From contig NZ_CP102096.1 in the NCBI RefSeq assembly GCF_024582835.1, positions 620,001 through 684,000 on the forward strand: a stretch of DNA of 64,000 nt. The letters run 5' to 3'. The position numbers were made by a program, and so were the translations under genes. A model generated the notes under the pieces. The model made no database searches. It had not been told where the DNA came from and worked only from the letters and a program-made list of their open reading frames with translations. The DNA comes from Vibrio japonicus (GTDB taxonomy: Bacteria; Pseudomonadota; Gammaproteobacteria; Enterobacterales; Vibrionaceae). Shown piece by piece: positions 37,055 through 46,404 of the stretch; within the stretch, counting starts at the first letter, position 1; every line of letters starts with the position of its first letter.

Positions 37055-38527
37055 TTATGCTTTTTCTGGAATTGCTTCGAGTAGCGCTACCATCTGATCC
37101 CAATACAGTGAAACTGTGTCGATTTTTACCTTCTCATCCGGAGAGTGTGGGAACTTAATAGTAGGGCCAAAAGAGACCATATCCATATTTGGGTAAGGTT
37201 CTTTAAACAAACCACATTCAAGGCCCGCATGAATCACCATAATGTTCGGCTTGTGACCGTAAATGCCTTCATACATATCACGGAAGATAGCCATGATTTC
37301 TGAGTCTGCATCAGGCTTCCAGCCAGGGTAAGCACCAGAGAACACAATCTTCGCACCAGCAAGTTCAGCAACAGAAGTCAGCATGCTTTCTACTTGATTG
37401 CGGCCAGAGTCAATCAGTGAACGAACAAGACATAAAACTCGAATCTTGTCTGCTTCTGTCGTGATAACACCAACGTTAAGTGATGTTTCTACCACGCCTT
37501 CGATTTCGTCACTCATGCGAACCACGCCGTTAGGGCAAGCGTTCAGAGCAGCAATGAAACGTTGTTGATCGGCAATAGCCAGTACTTGATCTTGTGTATC
37601 AATTGCTTTGTTGAATGAGACGATGTTTGTCTCAATTTTACCGAGTTCTTGAGTCAGCAGATTAGTGTAAAACTCAAACAACTCTGCCAGTTTAGCTTCG
37701 TTTTCAGCTGGAACCGCCACAGTAACGAATGCTTCACGAGGAATGGCGTTACGTAAGCTGCCGCCACGGAATTCAATTAGGCGTAGGTCGAGTTCTTGCG
37801 CGTGGCCAGCTAAAAAGCGCGCCACCAGTTTGTTTGCGTTGCCGCGACCCGTGTGAATATCACAACCAGAGTGGCCGCCTTTTAAGCCTTTTAGGATAAG
37901 CTGACGCGTCACGTAGCCTGTTGGAAGTGCTTCGCGTTTGATGTCGAATGTCATTTCACCATCAATACCGCCCGCACAGCCCATGTATACTTCGCCTTCT
38001 TGCTCTGAGTCAGTGTTAAGAAGGATGTCACCTTCCAACCAACCAGCTTCAAGGCCAAATGCACCAGTCATGCCTGCTTCTTCATCAATAGTGAGCAGAA
38101 CTTCAATCGGGCCATGCTTGATATCTTTTGATGCCAGTACAGCAAGGCAAGATGCCATACCAATGCCGTTGTCCGCACCGAGTGTTGTGCCTTTCGCTGT
38201 GACCCATTCGCCATCGATGTATGGTTGGATAGGATCTTTGGCAAAGTCATGCTCAGTGTCTTCGTTCTTTTGCGGAACCATATCGATGTGAGCTTGAAGA
38301 ACGACCCCTTTCTTGTTTTCCATACCTTGCGTCGCAGGCTTTTTAATAAAAACGTTGCCTGTTGGATCACGACGAACTTCTAAGCCTTGTTCTTTCGCCC
38401 ACTCGATAATGTATTGAGCTAATGCTTCTTCATGCTTAGAAGGATGAGGGATAGAACAGATCTTATCGAAGAACTGCCACAATGGGGCAGGGGATAAGTT
38501 GCTGATTTCAGAATGGAATTCGGACAC
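37055..38527 (-). CDS. pepD: Aminoacyl-histidine dipeptidase (peptidase D)
   Basis: M20-family zinc dipeptidase that hydrolyses Xaa-His dipeptides such as carnosine in the cytoplasm. Zinc and catalytic motifs include LQAHIDMVPQ, TTLGADNGIG, TIDEEAGMTGAFGL and HAGLECG. I start at GTG 38527 (VSEFHSEI, 490 residues), with AAGGAG 8 bases upstream; the longer frame adds 37 unconserved residues. Confidence 0.95.
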   Translation of the reverse strand: MSEFHSEISNLSPAPLWQFFDKICSIPHPSKHEEALAQYIIEWAKEQGLEVRRDPTGNVFIKKPATQGMENKKGVVLQAHIDMVPQKNEDTEHDFAKDPIQPYIDGEWVTAKGTTLGADNGIGMASCLAVLASKDIKHGPIEVLLTIDEEAGMTGAFGLEAGWLEGDILLNTDSEQEGEVYMGCAGGIDGEMTFDIKREALPTGYVTRQLILKGLKGGHSGCDIHTGRGNANKLVARFLAGHAQELDLRLIEFRGGSLRNAIPREAFVTVAVPAENEAKLAELFEFYTNLLTQELGKIETNIVSFNKAIDTQDQVLAIADQQRFIAALNACPNGVVRMSDEIEGVVETSLNVGVITTEADKIRVLCLVRSLIDSGRNQVESMLTSVAELAGAKIVFSGAYPGWKPDADSEIMAIFRDMYEGIYGHKPNIMVIHAGLECGLFKEPYPNMDMVSFGPTIKFPHSPDEKVKIDTVSLYWDQMVALLEAIPEKA

Positions 38528-38821
38528 GGATGGCTCCTTTTTCGAACAATGCCAGATCTTATAAAGCAAATATTGGGATTTGCTAGAACAAAAAACCAAA
38601 TCTGACTTATAAATTAGAGGAACTAAGAATAGCACCACCTGAGCCTAGGTAATAGTAAAAGCAGAAACGAAAATGGTCGAAGGCATCACAGAATTTGAAC
38701 TGAATCACACACGCTGATCCGCATGAAATCTTATGGTTAAGCTCAAAATATTCGTAATGTAGTAATAATTTTGTAATTTAATTACACGGTTCATTTGATC
38801 TTAGTCACTTTATGAACTTTA

Positions 38822-38837
38822 TGTGATTTGAGTCACG
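38822..38837. promoter_or_regulatory. CRP-like binding site
   Basis: TGTGATTTGAGTCACG matches the TGTGA-N6-TCACA consensus at 9 of 10 fixed positions and sits in AT-rich flanks. Its centre is about 50 bases before the expected transcription start of the small transcript. Confidence 0.75.
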
Positions 38838-38844
38838 ATTTTTC

Positions 38845-38872
38845 TTGTAATTTAATTTCTTTAAGTTATAGT
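38845..38872 (+). promoter_or_regulatory. Promoter of the small transcript
   Basis: TTGTAA (38845-38850) and TATAGT (38867-38872) with a 16-bp spacer, just downstream of the CRP-like site. Start expected near 38879. Confidence 0.6.
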
Positions 38873-38990
38873 GGTCACAACTTCGAAAGCGAAGACAAAA
38901 TGCTCAAAGGATGAGTCCGATTTGTCGCCTCCAGGGAACCGAGAAATCAGAATTTGTTATCTATTTAACTTGATTTAGAAGGTGATGTTT

Positions 38991-39077
38991 ATGAAAGGTT
39001 TACCAAGTGCAGCGTTCTGGATAAACAGCTCTGTTTACACTAGCAGCTTTGCATACCCAACAACTTTTGGTTACTAA
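38991..39077 (+). CDS. Small protein of 28 residues in the candidate dual-function RNA
   Basis: ATG at 38991 has AAGG 8 bases upstream, an ideal ribosome site. The peptide begins MKGLPSAAFW and ends PTTFGY; it is rich in Ser, Thr and aromatic residues and has no charged residue except Lys2. No clear membrane helix. If homologous to VcdP it would act on citrate synthase; from the sequence alone the function is unknown. Confidence 0.65.
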   Translation: MKGLPSAAFWINSSVYTSSFAYPTTFGY

Positions 39078-39164
39078 CCTAAAGCTTGTAACTCTCGAAC
39101 AGTTTTGTTCACCCCTATATATTGGAATTTATTTACAGCTCCTTTTGAGCTGACATGATTCAAC

Positions 39165-39194
39165 CGCCACTCATTCATTGAGTGGCGTTTTTTT
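39165..39194 (+). terminator. Terminator of the small transcript
   Basis: CGCCACTCA-TTCAT-TGAGTGGCG, a 9-bp perfect stem, followed by seven T. Typical Rho-independent sRNA end. Confidence 0.92.
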
Positions 39195-39490
39195 ATCTTA
39201 TCTTTTTGCGTTCATAATAGGCTCCGATCCTGACTTGAGGATCAAAGTTGTGTTTTATTCGCATAAACACATACAACCTTTCTTATCTCGAACAGATCAT
39301 CCGCTGAAAGTTTGCGACATGGTGCAAAAAAACATCTTTTAGAATTTTTATTCAAAAAAGTCGTTATCCATTGATTCTCTGCGCTTTTTCTTAACCCTGT
39401 GACGCTCTCTGCCATGTCTAAGTACTGATTACTAATAAAAATATTAGTTTTAGACCGAAATCCGTCTGGAATTTGATATTTGATGACTTT

Positions 39491-39496
39491 ATAATC
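39491..39496 (+). promoter_or_regulatory. -10 box of the purine permease promoter
   Basis: Perfect TATAAT, with the PurR box starting 16 bases downstream. The -35 is weak (TGGAAT, 39468-39473, 17-bp spacer). Confidence 0.55.
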
Positions 39497-39511
39497 CCCG
39501 CCAATCGATTA

Positions 39512-39527
39512 CGCAACCGTTTACCTC
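39512..39527 (+). promoter_or_regulatory. PurR operator
   Basis: ACGCAACCGTTTACCT agrees with the PurR consensus ANGCAANCGNTTNCNT at every specified position. It lies just after the -10 box and 20 bases before the permease ATG, a repressing position. Confidence 0.85.
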
Positions 39528-39547
39528 TCACCCTCTAGGATTCGATT

Positions 39548-40837
39548 ATGTTCGAAAAACTATTTAAACTCAGTGAAAACGGCACGAACGTGAAAACTGA
39601 GATCATCGCAGGTATGACAACCTTTTTGACGATGGCCTACATTGTATTTGTGAACCCAGCGATTTTGGCTGATACAGGTATGGACCGTGGCGCTGTCTTT
39701 GTCGCGACATGTTTGGCAGCGGCCATTGGCTGTTTCATTATGGGTTTTGTCGCTAATTACCCTATTGCTCAAGCTCCAGGTATGGGGTTAAACGCATTCT
39801 TTACGTATTCGGTTGTACTTGGCATGGGCTACACATGGCAAGTTGCATTGGCAGCCGTATTTTGCTCGGGTCTTCTTTTTATTCTTCTGAGCGTGTTTAA
39901 AATTCGTGAATGGATCATAAACTCGATTCCGCTATCGTTACGTACGGGCATTTCTGCGGGCATCGGTCTGTTCCTTGCGTTTATTGCACTGAAAAATGCA
40001 GGTATTGTTGTCGATAACCCAGCGACGCTAGTTTCTTTAGGTGCCATAACATCGGTGCCTGCTGTGCTTGCATCGGTTGGTTTCTTTATGACAATTGCTC
40101 TTGTTCATCGCGGTGTTAAAGGTGCGGTGATGATTGCGATTCTTGCGGTTACAGGCCTTGGTCTTTTGTTTGGTGATGTGCAATGGAACGGCGTGATGTC
40201 AACGCCACCAAGCATTGCGCCGACTTTTCTTCAGTTAGATTTTTCTGCTGTCTTTGAAGTTGGCATGATCTCTGTTGTATTTGCCTTCTTGTTTGTCGAT
40301 TTGTTCGATACCGCAGGTACGCTCGTTGGTGTGTCTCAAAAAGCGGGTCTAGTGGGCAAAGATGGCAAGATTCCTCGTCTTAATAAAGCGCTTCTGGCGG
40401 ATTCGACAGCAACTTCAGTCGGTGCTCTTCTAGGCACATCGAATACAACATCGTATATCGAGAGTGTTTCTGGTGTTTCTGCTGGTGGCCGCACAGGTTT
40501 GACCGCAGTTGTAGTTGGTATTTTATTCTTACTTGCACTATTCTTCTCGCCATTAGCAGGAATGATTCCAGCATACGCGACCTCTGGTGCTCTATTTTAC
40601 GTAGCTATTCTGATGCTTTCTGGCTTGGTAAGTATCGATTGGCGTGATTTAACAGAAGCGGCTCCGGTCGTAGTAACGTGTCTATTAATGCCACTGACGT
40701 TCTCTATCGCAGAAGGTATTTCTTTTGGATTTATTGCGTACGCTGCTATCAAACTGTTTAGTGGTAAAGGTCGCGGTGTATCTCTAAGTGTTTGGATTAT
40801 GTCTGCTATCTTTATCGTTAAATACATCGTCGCTTAA
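39548..40837 (+). CDS. NCS2-family purine permease (AdeP/GhxP group)
   Basis: A 429-residue inner-membrane transporter with about 12-14 hydrophobic segments. The N terminus reads TNVKTEIIAGMTTFLTMAYIVFVNP, and FLFVDLFDTAGTLVGV and GTSNTTSYIESVSGV mark the azaguanine-like NCS2 branch that carries adenine, guanine or hypoxanthine. The PurR box upstream and gpt downstream support purine base uptake. Which base is preferred cannot be told. Confidence 0.9.
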   Translation: MFEKLFKLSENGTNVKTEIIAGMTTFLTMAYIVFVNPAILADTGMDRGAVFVATCLAAAIGCFIMGFVANYPIAQAPGMGLNAFFTYSVVLGMGYTWQVALAAVFCSGLLFILLSVFKIREWIINSIPLSLRTGISAGIGLFLAFIALKNAGIVVDNPATLVSLGAITSVPAVLASVGFFMTIALVHRGVKGAVMIAILAVTGLGLLFGDVQWNGVMSTPPSIAPTFLQLDFSAVFEVGMISVVFAFLFVDLFDTAGTLVGVSQKAGLVGKDGKIPRLNKALLADSTATSVGALLGTSNTTSYIESVSGVSAGGRTGLTAVVVGILFLLALFFSPLAGMIPAYATSGALFYVAILMLSGLVSIDWRDLTEAAPVVVTCLLMPLTFSIAEGISFGFIAYAAIKLFSGKGRGVSLSVWIMSAIFIVKYIVA

Positions 40838-40914
40838 GTAGTTTTTAAAGGGTCTGTAATCCGGAGCTATTCTGGTTTACGGGCCCTCACAATTTTAGAT
40901 TTAGGTTAATAACA

Positions 40915-41379
40915 ATGAGCAAGAAATTCGTCATTACTTGGGACCAAATGCATGCATACTGCCGTGAGTTAGCAGCAAAACAGATGCCAGCAGAACAATG
41001 GAAAGGTATTTGGGCAGTAAGCCGAGGTGGTTTAGTTCCTGGTGCAATCCTAGCGCGTGAATTAGGTATTCGCTATGTAGATACCATCTGTATTTCTAGC
41101 TATGACCATGATCACCAACGTGATATGAGCGTTCTAAAAGCGCCAGAAGGCGATGGTGAAGGTTACCTTATTGTTGAAGATTTGGTCGATAGTGGTGATA
41201 CGGCTCGTCAGCTACGTGATATGTATCCTAAAGCGAAATTGATCGCAGTATGTGCGAAACCATCAGGTGCTGCGTTGCTTGATGACTATGTTGTGGATAT
41301 TGCTCAAGAAACTTGGATTGAACAGCCGTGGGATATGGCTATTCAGTACATTGAGCCTATCAATCGCAAGCAAAAATAA
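40915..41379 (+). CDS. gpt: Xanthine(-guanine) phosphoribosyltransferase
   Basis: Converts xanthine and guanine (hypoxanthine weakly) with PRPP to nucleotides. The 154 residues match E. coli Gpt in length; the PRPP-binding signature is [12 protein letters not shown] (85-96). It lies just after the purine permease, linking import with salvage. Confidence 0.95.
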   Translation: MSKKFVITWDQMHAYCRELAAKQMPAEQWKGIWAVSRGGLVPGAILARELGIRYVDTICISSYDHDHQRDMSVLKAPEGDGEGYLIVEDLVDSGDTARQLRDMYPKAKLIAVCAKPSGAALLDDYVVDIAQETWIEQPWDMAIQYIEPINRKQK

Positions 41380-41411
41380 CGAAACGTAGCGATAACTTTC
41401 AGTTTCTTGAT

Positions 41412-41440
41412 AAATGACCCTTCACTGGGTCATTTTTTTT
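41412..41440 (+). terminator. Terminator after gpt
   Basis: AAATGACCC / GGGTCATTT with a 6-base loop, followed by T run. Confidence 0.92.
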
Positions 41441-41478
41441 ATTACTATTGATTAAACAGCAATTATCCAGGTTCTCCT

Positions 41479-42726
41479 ATGTCCGAAGAAGTGAGCAAAA
41501 ATATCTCTGAGACTCTATTTGTTAAACACAAACAAGCAAGAGAAACTTCAGCTCTGATTCAATATATGCCGAGTAGTCAAACGTTTTTGGAAGAAAAGCG
41601 TGAGAAAGAAGGTTATCGATGGTATCGCAACCTGCGCCGAATGCAGTGGGCGTGGCAGGGGTTAAACCCCATTGAGATAGAGGCCGTTCTTGCTAAAATC
41701 GCGTCTTCCAAGCACTCCAGAACTCAGGAACAATGGCTGGACACAGTCATGGGATACCATAGCGGCAACTGGACGTACGAATGGATCAAGCTTGGCATGC
41801 TTCATCAAAAACGTTCGGGTGAACTAAAAGGAGAGGAAGCGGCGGATGAACTTTTTAATGCTTCCTTATGCTACAGCATTGCCGGTTATCCCCACCTGAA
41901 GAATGATAACTTAGCGCTACAGGCTAGGGTCCTTGCTAACAGTGCCTATGACGATGCGGCCAAAAAAACGAAGTACATTGTTAAGCGTATTGAAGTGCCT
42001 TATCAGAACAAAAAGATTATCGCGCATCTTCATTTAACGAACACAGATAAACCTCAACCAGTTGTGATGGTGAGTGCTGGGTTAGATAGCTTACAAACGG
42101 ATCTTTGGACGTTATTTAAAGACCATTTCGCAAAAAAAGACATTGCGATGCTCACTGTCGACATGCCTTCTATTGGACATAATACTCATTGGAACCTCAC
42201 AGAAGATACCTCATGTTTACACCAAGCGGTCCTCAACGAGCTTCACAATATTCCTTGGGTGGACCATTTTAGAGTAGGCTTAATTGGGTTTCGCTTTGGT
42301 GGTAATGCCATGGTGCGCTTGTCATTTTTGGAACAAGACAAAATTAAAGCTTGTGTTTCGTTAGGTGCACCTATTCATTCGGTACTTTCTTCACCTGAAA
42401 AGCTCAAGCAGATGCCTCAAATGTATTTAGATGTATTGGCCTCGCGTTTAGGCAAAAGTGCGGTCGACATTCATAGCTTAGCGAGTCAATTGAAGGCATG
42501 GTCGTTAAAGGTACAAGGCATTCTTTCTAGCCGGAAAACCAAAGTGCCAATCTTGGCGATGAGTTTAGAAGGGGATCCAGTTTCACCGTATAGTGATAAC
42601 CAGCTCGTTGCAATTTTTAGTGACTATGGTAAGGCAAAAAAAATCAGTTCCAAAACGATTACAAAAGGATATGAGCAATCCCTCGATTTGGCTATTCAGT
42701 GGTTGGAGGACGAGCTAACCAGGTGA
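41479..42726 (+). CDS. frsA: Esterase FrsA
   Basis: A 415-residue alpha/beta-hydrolase of the FrsA (DUF1100) family. The N-terminal helical cap region (to about residue 165) is followed by the hydrolase core; the position of the nucleophile elbow reads GLIGFRFGGNA. FrsA in Vibrio and E. coli was tied to fermentation/respiration balance by binding IIA-Glc; the catalytic role is disputed. It lies between gpt and crl, as in E. coli. Confidence 0.92.
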   Translation: MSEEVSKNISETLFVKHKQARETSALIQYMPSSQTFLEEKREKEGYRWYRNLRRMQWAWQGLNPIEIEAVLAKIASSKHSRTQEQWLDTVMGYHSGNWTYEWIKLGMLHQKRSGELKGEEAADELFNASLCYSIAGYPHLKNDNLALQARVLANSAYDDAAKKTKYIVKRIEVPYQNKKIIAHLHLTNTDKPQPVVMVSAGLDSLQTDLWTLFKDHFAKKDIAMLTVDMPSIGHNTHWNLTEDTSCLHQAVLNELHNIPWVDHFRVGLIGFRFGGNAMVRLSFLEQDKIKACVSLGAPIHSVLSSPEKLKQMPQMYLDVLASRLGKSAVDIHSLASQLKAWSLKVQGILSSRKTKVPILAMSLEGDPVSPYSDNQLVAIFSDYGKAKKISSKTITKGYEQSLDLAIQWLEDELTR

Positions 42727-42827
42727 CATACGGTACGATTTGGGGGACACTGAAACTAAGGGCACTGTAATAAAGCTTTAATTGTGCACCTGTAATAATA
42801 AATACAGTCATGAATACGGAGATTCAT

Positions 42828-43217
42828 ATGTCTGACTTAATAAAAAGTCCAACCCATTATCGCTTGCTTTCCTCACTTCGCTCGATTGGTCCTTATTTAC
42901 GTGAACCTCAATGTGTAGATGGGTCTTATCTTTTTGATTGTTTGTCTGTGTGTGTTAACGACAAAAAGTCACCGGAAAAGAGAGAGTTCTGGGGGTGGTG
43001 GTTAGAGCTTCAAAAACAAGGAACCTGTTATCAAGCTCTTTATCGAACTGGTCTATATGACACGACAGGGGATTGGCTGGACGAAGAGCTGCCGAAAAAT
43101 GTCGTAGGTGATGTGAATCGAACTCAGGAAGAGTTTCATAATAAGCTGGTTGAAACTATGAAATCTGAGTTTGATATACAGATAGAATTACACGAAGAAT
43201 CTGTTGAATTCGTCTGA
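42828..43217 (+). CDS. crl: Sigma factor-binding protein Crl
   Basis: Small regulator that helps RpoS bind core RNA polymerase. The 129 residues starting MSDLIKSPTHYRLLSSLRSIGPYLRE match the family. GGAG lies 5 bases before the ATG at 42828; the earlier in-frame ATG at 42810 lacks one. The C-terminal half is rich in acidic residues. Own terminator follows. Confidence 0.93.
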   Translation: MSDLIKSPTHYRLLSSLRSIGPYLREPQCVDGSYLFDCLSVCVNDKKSPEKREFWGWWLELQKQGTCYQALYRTGLYDTTGDWLDEELPKNVVGDVNRTQEEFHNKLVETMKSEFDIQIELHEESVEFV

Positions 43218-43246
43218 TTTACACCTGTTATATCTTTTCTCTACTA

Positions 43247-43270
43247 AAAAGGCGCCTTTTGGTGCCTTTT
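43247..43270 (+). terminator. Terminator after crl
   Basis: AAAAGGCGCC-TTTT-GGTGCCTTTT, a 10-bp stem with one G-T pair. Confidence 0.9.
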
Positions 43271-43399
43271 CTACTTGTGAATTTGTGCTTGGGTTGCTAA
43301 AACAACAGGTCTGGACGCCATTTTGCTATAACGCTGTAAATCCAACAGTTTGCTCAAATGGCTTAGAACCCTGTTTATTTTATTGATAGCAGAACGAGA

Positions 43400-44533
43400 A
43401 TGAATCAAGAATGCGGACAAATACTACAACCTAAAACGGTGGTAGTTAAACTAGGTACCAGTGTTTTGACTGGTGGTACGTTGGCGTTAGACCGTGCTCA
43501 TATGGTCGAATTAGCGCGTCAGTGTGCAGAGCTAAAAAAACTAGGCCATTCAGTGGTCATGGTATCGTCGGGCGCCATTGCTGCCGGACGTGAGCACCTA
43601 GGTTACCCCGCACTCCCCAACTCGATGGCGAGCAAACAGTTGCTTGCAGCCGTGGGTCAGAGCCAATTGATTCAAACTTGGGAAGCCTTGTTTGGCATCT
43701 ACGGCATTAAGATCGGTCAGATGCTGTTGACCCGTGCAGATCTAGAAGATCGAGAGCGTTTTCTCAACGCGCGTGACACTATCAATGCGTTGGTCGAAAA
43801 CGACATCATCCCAATTGTAAACGAAAATGATGCGGTAGCGACTAGCGAGATTAAAGTTGGTGATAACGACAACTTATCTGCGCTAGTGGGTATTTTGTGT
43901 GGCGCAGACAAGTTATTGCTACTGACCGACCAAAAAGGCCTGTTTACCGCCGATCCACGTAAAGACCCAGATGCGGAACTGATTAAAGAAGTCAAAACCA
44001 TCGACGATACGCTACGTAAAATTGCCGGCGGCAGCGGCACGACGTTAGGTACGGGTGGTATGGCAACTAAGCTTCAAGCAGCAGATATTGCACGTCGCGC
44101 TGGTATTGAGGTGATTATTGCCGCTGGCAGTGCGCCGAACGTGATTTTTGACTCGCTCGGTGATGAGCCACACGGAACTCGTTTCTTACCGTGTGAAGAA
44201 GCACTAGAAAACCGTAAGCGCTGGATTCTTGCTGGGCCAGCAACGTCCGGTGATATCGTTATTGACGAAGGTGCTGTCAACGCTGTGTTTGGCAAAGGAA
44301 GCAGTTTATTGGCAAAAGGGGTGACAAAGGTCAGTGGCGAGTTCGAGCGTGGTGACGTAGTCAGAGTGACTGACGTAAACGGTAAGCTCGTTGCTCGTGG
44401 TATCTCTAGTTACTCGAGCAAAGACATGGCCAAAATCATTGGCAAACACAGCAAAGATATTTTAGGAATCTTAGGTTATGACTATGGGAACGAAGTTCTT
44501 CATCGTGACGATATGGTTGTAATCCAAGAGTAA
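43400..44533 (+). CDS. proB: Glutamate 5-kinase
   Basis: First step of proline synthesis, phosphorylating glutamate. The 377 residues contain an amino-acid kinase domain ([12 protein letters not shown] near 13-25, [24 protein letters not shown]) and a C-terminal PUA domain from about residue 275, as in the long ProB form. Feedback inhibition by proline is expected. proA follows after 55 bp. Confidence 0.96.
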   Translation: MNQECGQILQPKTVVVKLGTSVLTGGTLALDRAHMVELARQCAELKKLGHSVVMVSSGAIAAGREHLGYPALPNSMASKQLLAAVGQSQLIQTWEALFGIYGIKIGQMLLTRADLEDRERFLNARDTINALVENDIIPIVNENDAVATSEIKVGDNDNLSALVGILCGADKLLLLTDQKGLFTADPRKDPDAELIKEVKTIDDTLRKIAGGSGTTLGTGGMATKLQAADIARRAGIEVIIAAGSAPNVIFDSLGDEPHGTRFLPCEEALENRKRWILAGPATSGDIVIDEGAVNAVFGKGSSLLAKGVTKVSGEFERGDVVRVTDVNGKLVARGISSYSSKDMAKIIGKHSKDILGILGYDYGNEVLHRDDMVVIQE

Positions 44534-44588
44534 TACCAATCTCTATTTCTGCATTAAAAGTGATATTGGTATAAAAGAGGGAAGTATA

Positions 44589-45839
44589 GTGGAATTGAAT
44601 TTTATGGGTAAAGCTGCCAAAGACGCGGCTTTCCAACTTGCAACAGCTTCAACAGCACAAAAAAACAAAGCGTTGGCGATCATTGCCGATGAATTAGAAG
44701 CAAACGCGGCTGACATATTAGCGGCTAACAAGAAAGATATTGATTTGGGTCGTGAAGCGGGTTTAACCGACGCTTTACTTGACCGTTTATTGCTTAACGA
44801 AGCGCGTTTAAATGGCATCGCTAACGATGTACGTAATGTGATCAGCCTGAATGACCCTGTCGGTAGAGAAATTGACAGCAAGGTTCTGGAAAACGGCATG
44901 TCTTTGTCTCGTCGTCGCGTACCACTTGGTGTGGTGGGCGTGATTTACGAAGCGCGTCCAAATGTGACTATTGATATCGCGGCACTGTGTCTAAAGACGG
45001 GTAACGCAAGCATCCTGCGTGGCGGTAAAGAAACTTTCTTCTCTAACATGGAGTTGGTGAAAGTTATTCAATCGGCACTTGCAAAAGCGGATTTACCTGC
45101 TGCGGCTGTTCAGTACATAGAGAAACCGGATCGTGAGTTGGTATCACAACTGCTAAAGCTCGATGAGTATGTTGATATGATCATTCCACGAGGCGGTGCT
45201 GGCTTACACAAAATGTGTAAAGAAAACAGCACTATCCCAGTGATTATTGGTGGTTTCGGTATCAGCCATATTTTTGTGGATGAAAGCGCAAACCTTGATA
45301 AATCACTGGATGTGGTGGAAAACTCAAAAGTTCAACGTCCTTCGGCGTGTAATTCACTCGATACTTTGCTTGTGCATGAAAAAGTCGCGGCTGAATTTTT
45401 GCCGAAACTGGCTGAGCGCATGAATGACAAAGTCACCTTTGTTGCTGAAGCAAAAGCGAAGTCTCTGATGAGTAATGCTAAAGAGATACGCGACGCAGTT
45501 GATGGTGATTTTGATACCGAATGGTTGAGCTACACATTGGGCGTTAAAGTTGTCGCAGATGTGAAAGAGGCGATTGACCATATGCGAGTTCACAATGCCA
45601 GCCATTCCGATGCCATCATGACAAACAGCTTAGAAAACTCTGAATTGTTTATTAACTCGGTAGGTTCGGCGGCAGTCTACGTGAACGCTGCGACCCGTTT
45701 TACTGACGGCGCACAATTTGGTTTAGGTGCGGAAGTGGCGGTATCAACACAAAAACTGCATGCACGCGGCCCGATGGGGCTGGAAGAGCTAACCAGTTAC
45801 AAATGGGTTGGTAAGGCGAATTACTTATCGCGTAGTTAA
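44589..45839 (+). CDS. proA: Gamma-glutamyl phosphate reductase
   Basis: NADPH-dependent reduction of glutamyl phosphate to the semialdehyde. The 416 residues are of the aldehyde dehydrogenase fold with the catalytic cysteine in [12 protein letters not shown] at 44589 is chosen because GAGGGAAG lies about 5 bases upstream; an ATG 15 bases later is possible. In an operon with proB; a terminator follows. Confidence 0.95.
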   Translation: MELNFMGKAAKDAAFQLATASTAQKNKALAIIADELEANAADILAANKKDIDLGREAGLTDALLDRLLLNEARLNGIANDVRNVISLNDPVGREIDSKVLENGMSLSRRRVPLGVVGVIYEARPNVTIDIAALCLKTGNASILRGGKETFFSNMELVKVIQSALAKADLPAAAVQYIEKPDRELVSQLLKLDEYVDMIIPRGGAGLHKMCKENSTIPVIIGGFGISHIFVDESANLDKSLDVVENSKVQRPSACNSLDTLLVHEKVAAEFLPKLAERMNDKVTFVAEAKAKSLMSNAKEIRDAVDGDFDTEWLSYTLGVKVVADVKEAIDHMRVHNASHSDAIMTNSLENSELFINSVGSAAVYVNAATRFTDGAQFGLGAEVAVSTQKLHARGPMGLEELTSYKWVGKANYLSRS

Positions 45840-45862
45840 CAAAAACGTGTGATGGGTTGATT

Positions 45863-45886
45863 AAAAGGGGCTGTTCGGCCCCTTTT
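45863..45886 (+). terminator. Terminator after proA
   Basis: AAAAGGGGC-TGTTCG-GCCCCTTTT followed by GCTTTTC. Confidence 0.9.
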
Positions 45887-45942
45887 GCTTTTCTTAGCTT
45901 TGTTAAATCCGCTACACTAACTGGCATTATTTTGGAGGTGAT

Positions 45943-46392
45943 ATGCATTGTCCTTTTTGTTCAGAAAATGATACTAAGGTAATTGACTCCCGTTTGGTTG
46001 CTGATGGTCATCAGGTTCGTCGTCGTAGGCAGTGTCTGGCGTGCAACGAACGTTTTACCACGTTTGAAACCGCAGAGTTAGTGATGCCTAAAGTGATAAA
46101 ATCCAACGGTAACCGTGAACCATTTAATGAAGATAAAATGGTGGGCGGTCTGCAAAGAGCGTTGGAAAAGCGTCCTGTCAGTGCCGACGCGGTAGAGTTA
46201 GCGATCAGCATGATTAAATCTCAGCTACGAGCAACGGGTGAGCGAGAAGTGCCGAGTGAAATGATCGGTAACTTGGTGATGGATCAGCTTAAAGAGTTGG
46301 ATAAAGTCGCCTATATCCGTTTTGCATCGGTTTATCGCAGCTTTGAAGATATTCGAGAGTTTGGCGAAGAAATCGCGAAACTAGAAGATTAA
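45943..46392 (+). CDS. nrdR: Transcriptional repressor NrdR
   Basis: Represses ribonucleotide reductase genes when dATP is high. The 149 residues have an N-terminal zinc ribbon (C3, C6, C31, C34) and an ATP-cone ([16 protein letters not shown] onwards). GGAGG lies 6 bases before the ATG. First of a compact run with ribD only 12 bases downstream. Confidence 0.97.
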   Translation: MHCPFCSENDTKVIDSRLVADGHQVRRRRQCLACNERFTTFETAELVMPKVIKSNGNREPFNEDKMVGGLQRALEKRPVSADAVELAISMIKSQLRATGEREVPSEMIGNLVMDQLKELDKVAYIRFASVYRSFEDIREFGEEIAKLED

Positions 46393-46404
46393 TGGTCACG
46401 CTCA

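Larger units (their letters stand above)
38879..39194 (+). ncRNA. Candidate dual-function small RNA, VcdRP-like
   Basis: A roughly 315-base unit bounded by a promoter and an intrinsic terminator, with a 28-codon frame inside. V. cholerae VcdRP is a CRP-controlled RNA that encodes a 29-residue protein binding citrate synthase and also base-pairs with carbohydrate-uptake mRNAs. Here the CRP-like site, the peptide length and the C/U-rich stretches able to pair with Shine-Dalgarno sequences (GCCTCC near 38929, CACCCC near 39110, GCTCCTTTT in a hairpin at 39137-39152) all fit. I cannot align it to VcdRP, so the name is a hypothesis. Confidence 0.6.
38528..39547. other. Long intergenic region between pepD and the purine permease
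   Basis: About 1 kb. From left to right it holds the pepD promoter side, a CRP-like site, a promoter, a transcript with a 28-codon frame, an intrinsic terminator, about 280 bp without clear features, and a -10/PurR operator pair just before the permease. Entries for each follow. Confidence 0.75.

Noticed and set aside
38880..38990. c-di-GMP or other known riboswitch in the leader of the small transcript
   Set aside because: None of the conserved riboswitch cores I know (GEMM, purine, guanidine, fluoride) can be matched.
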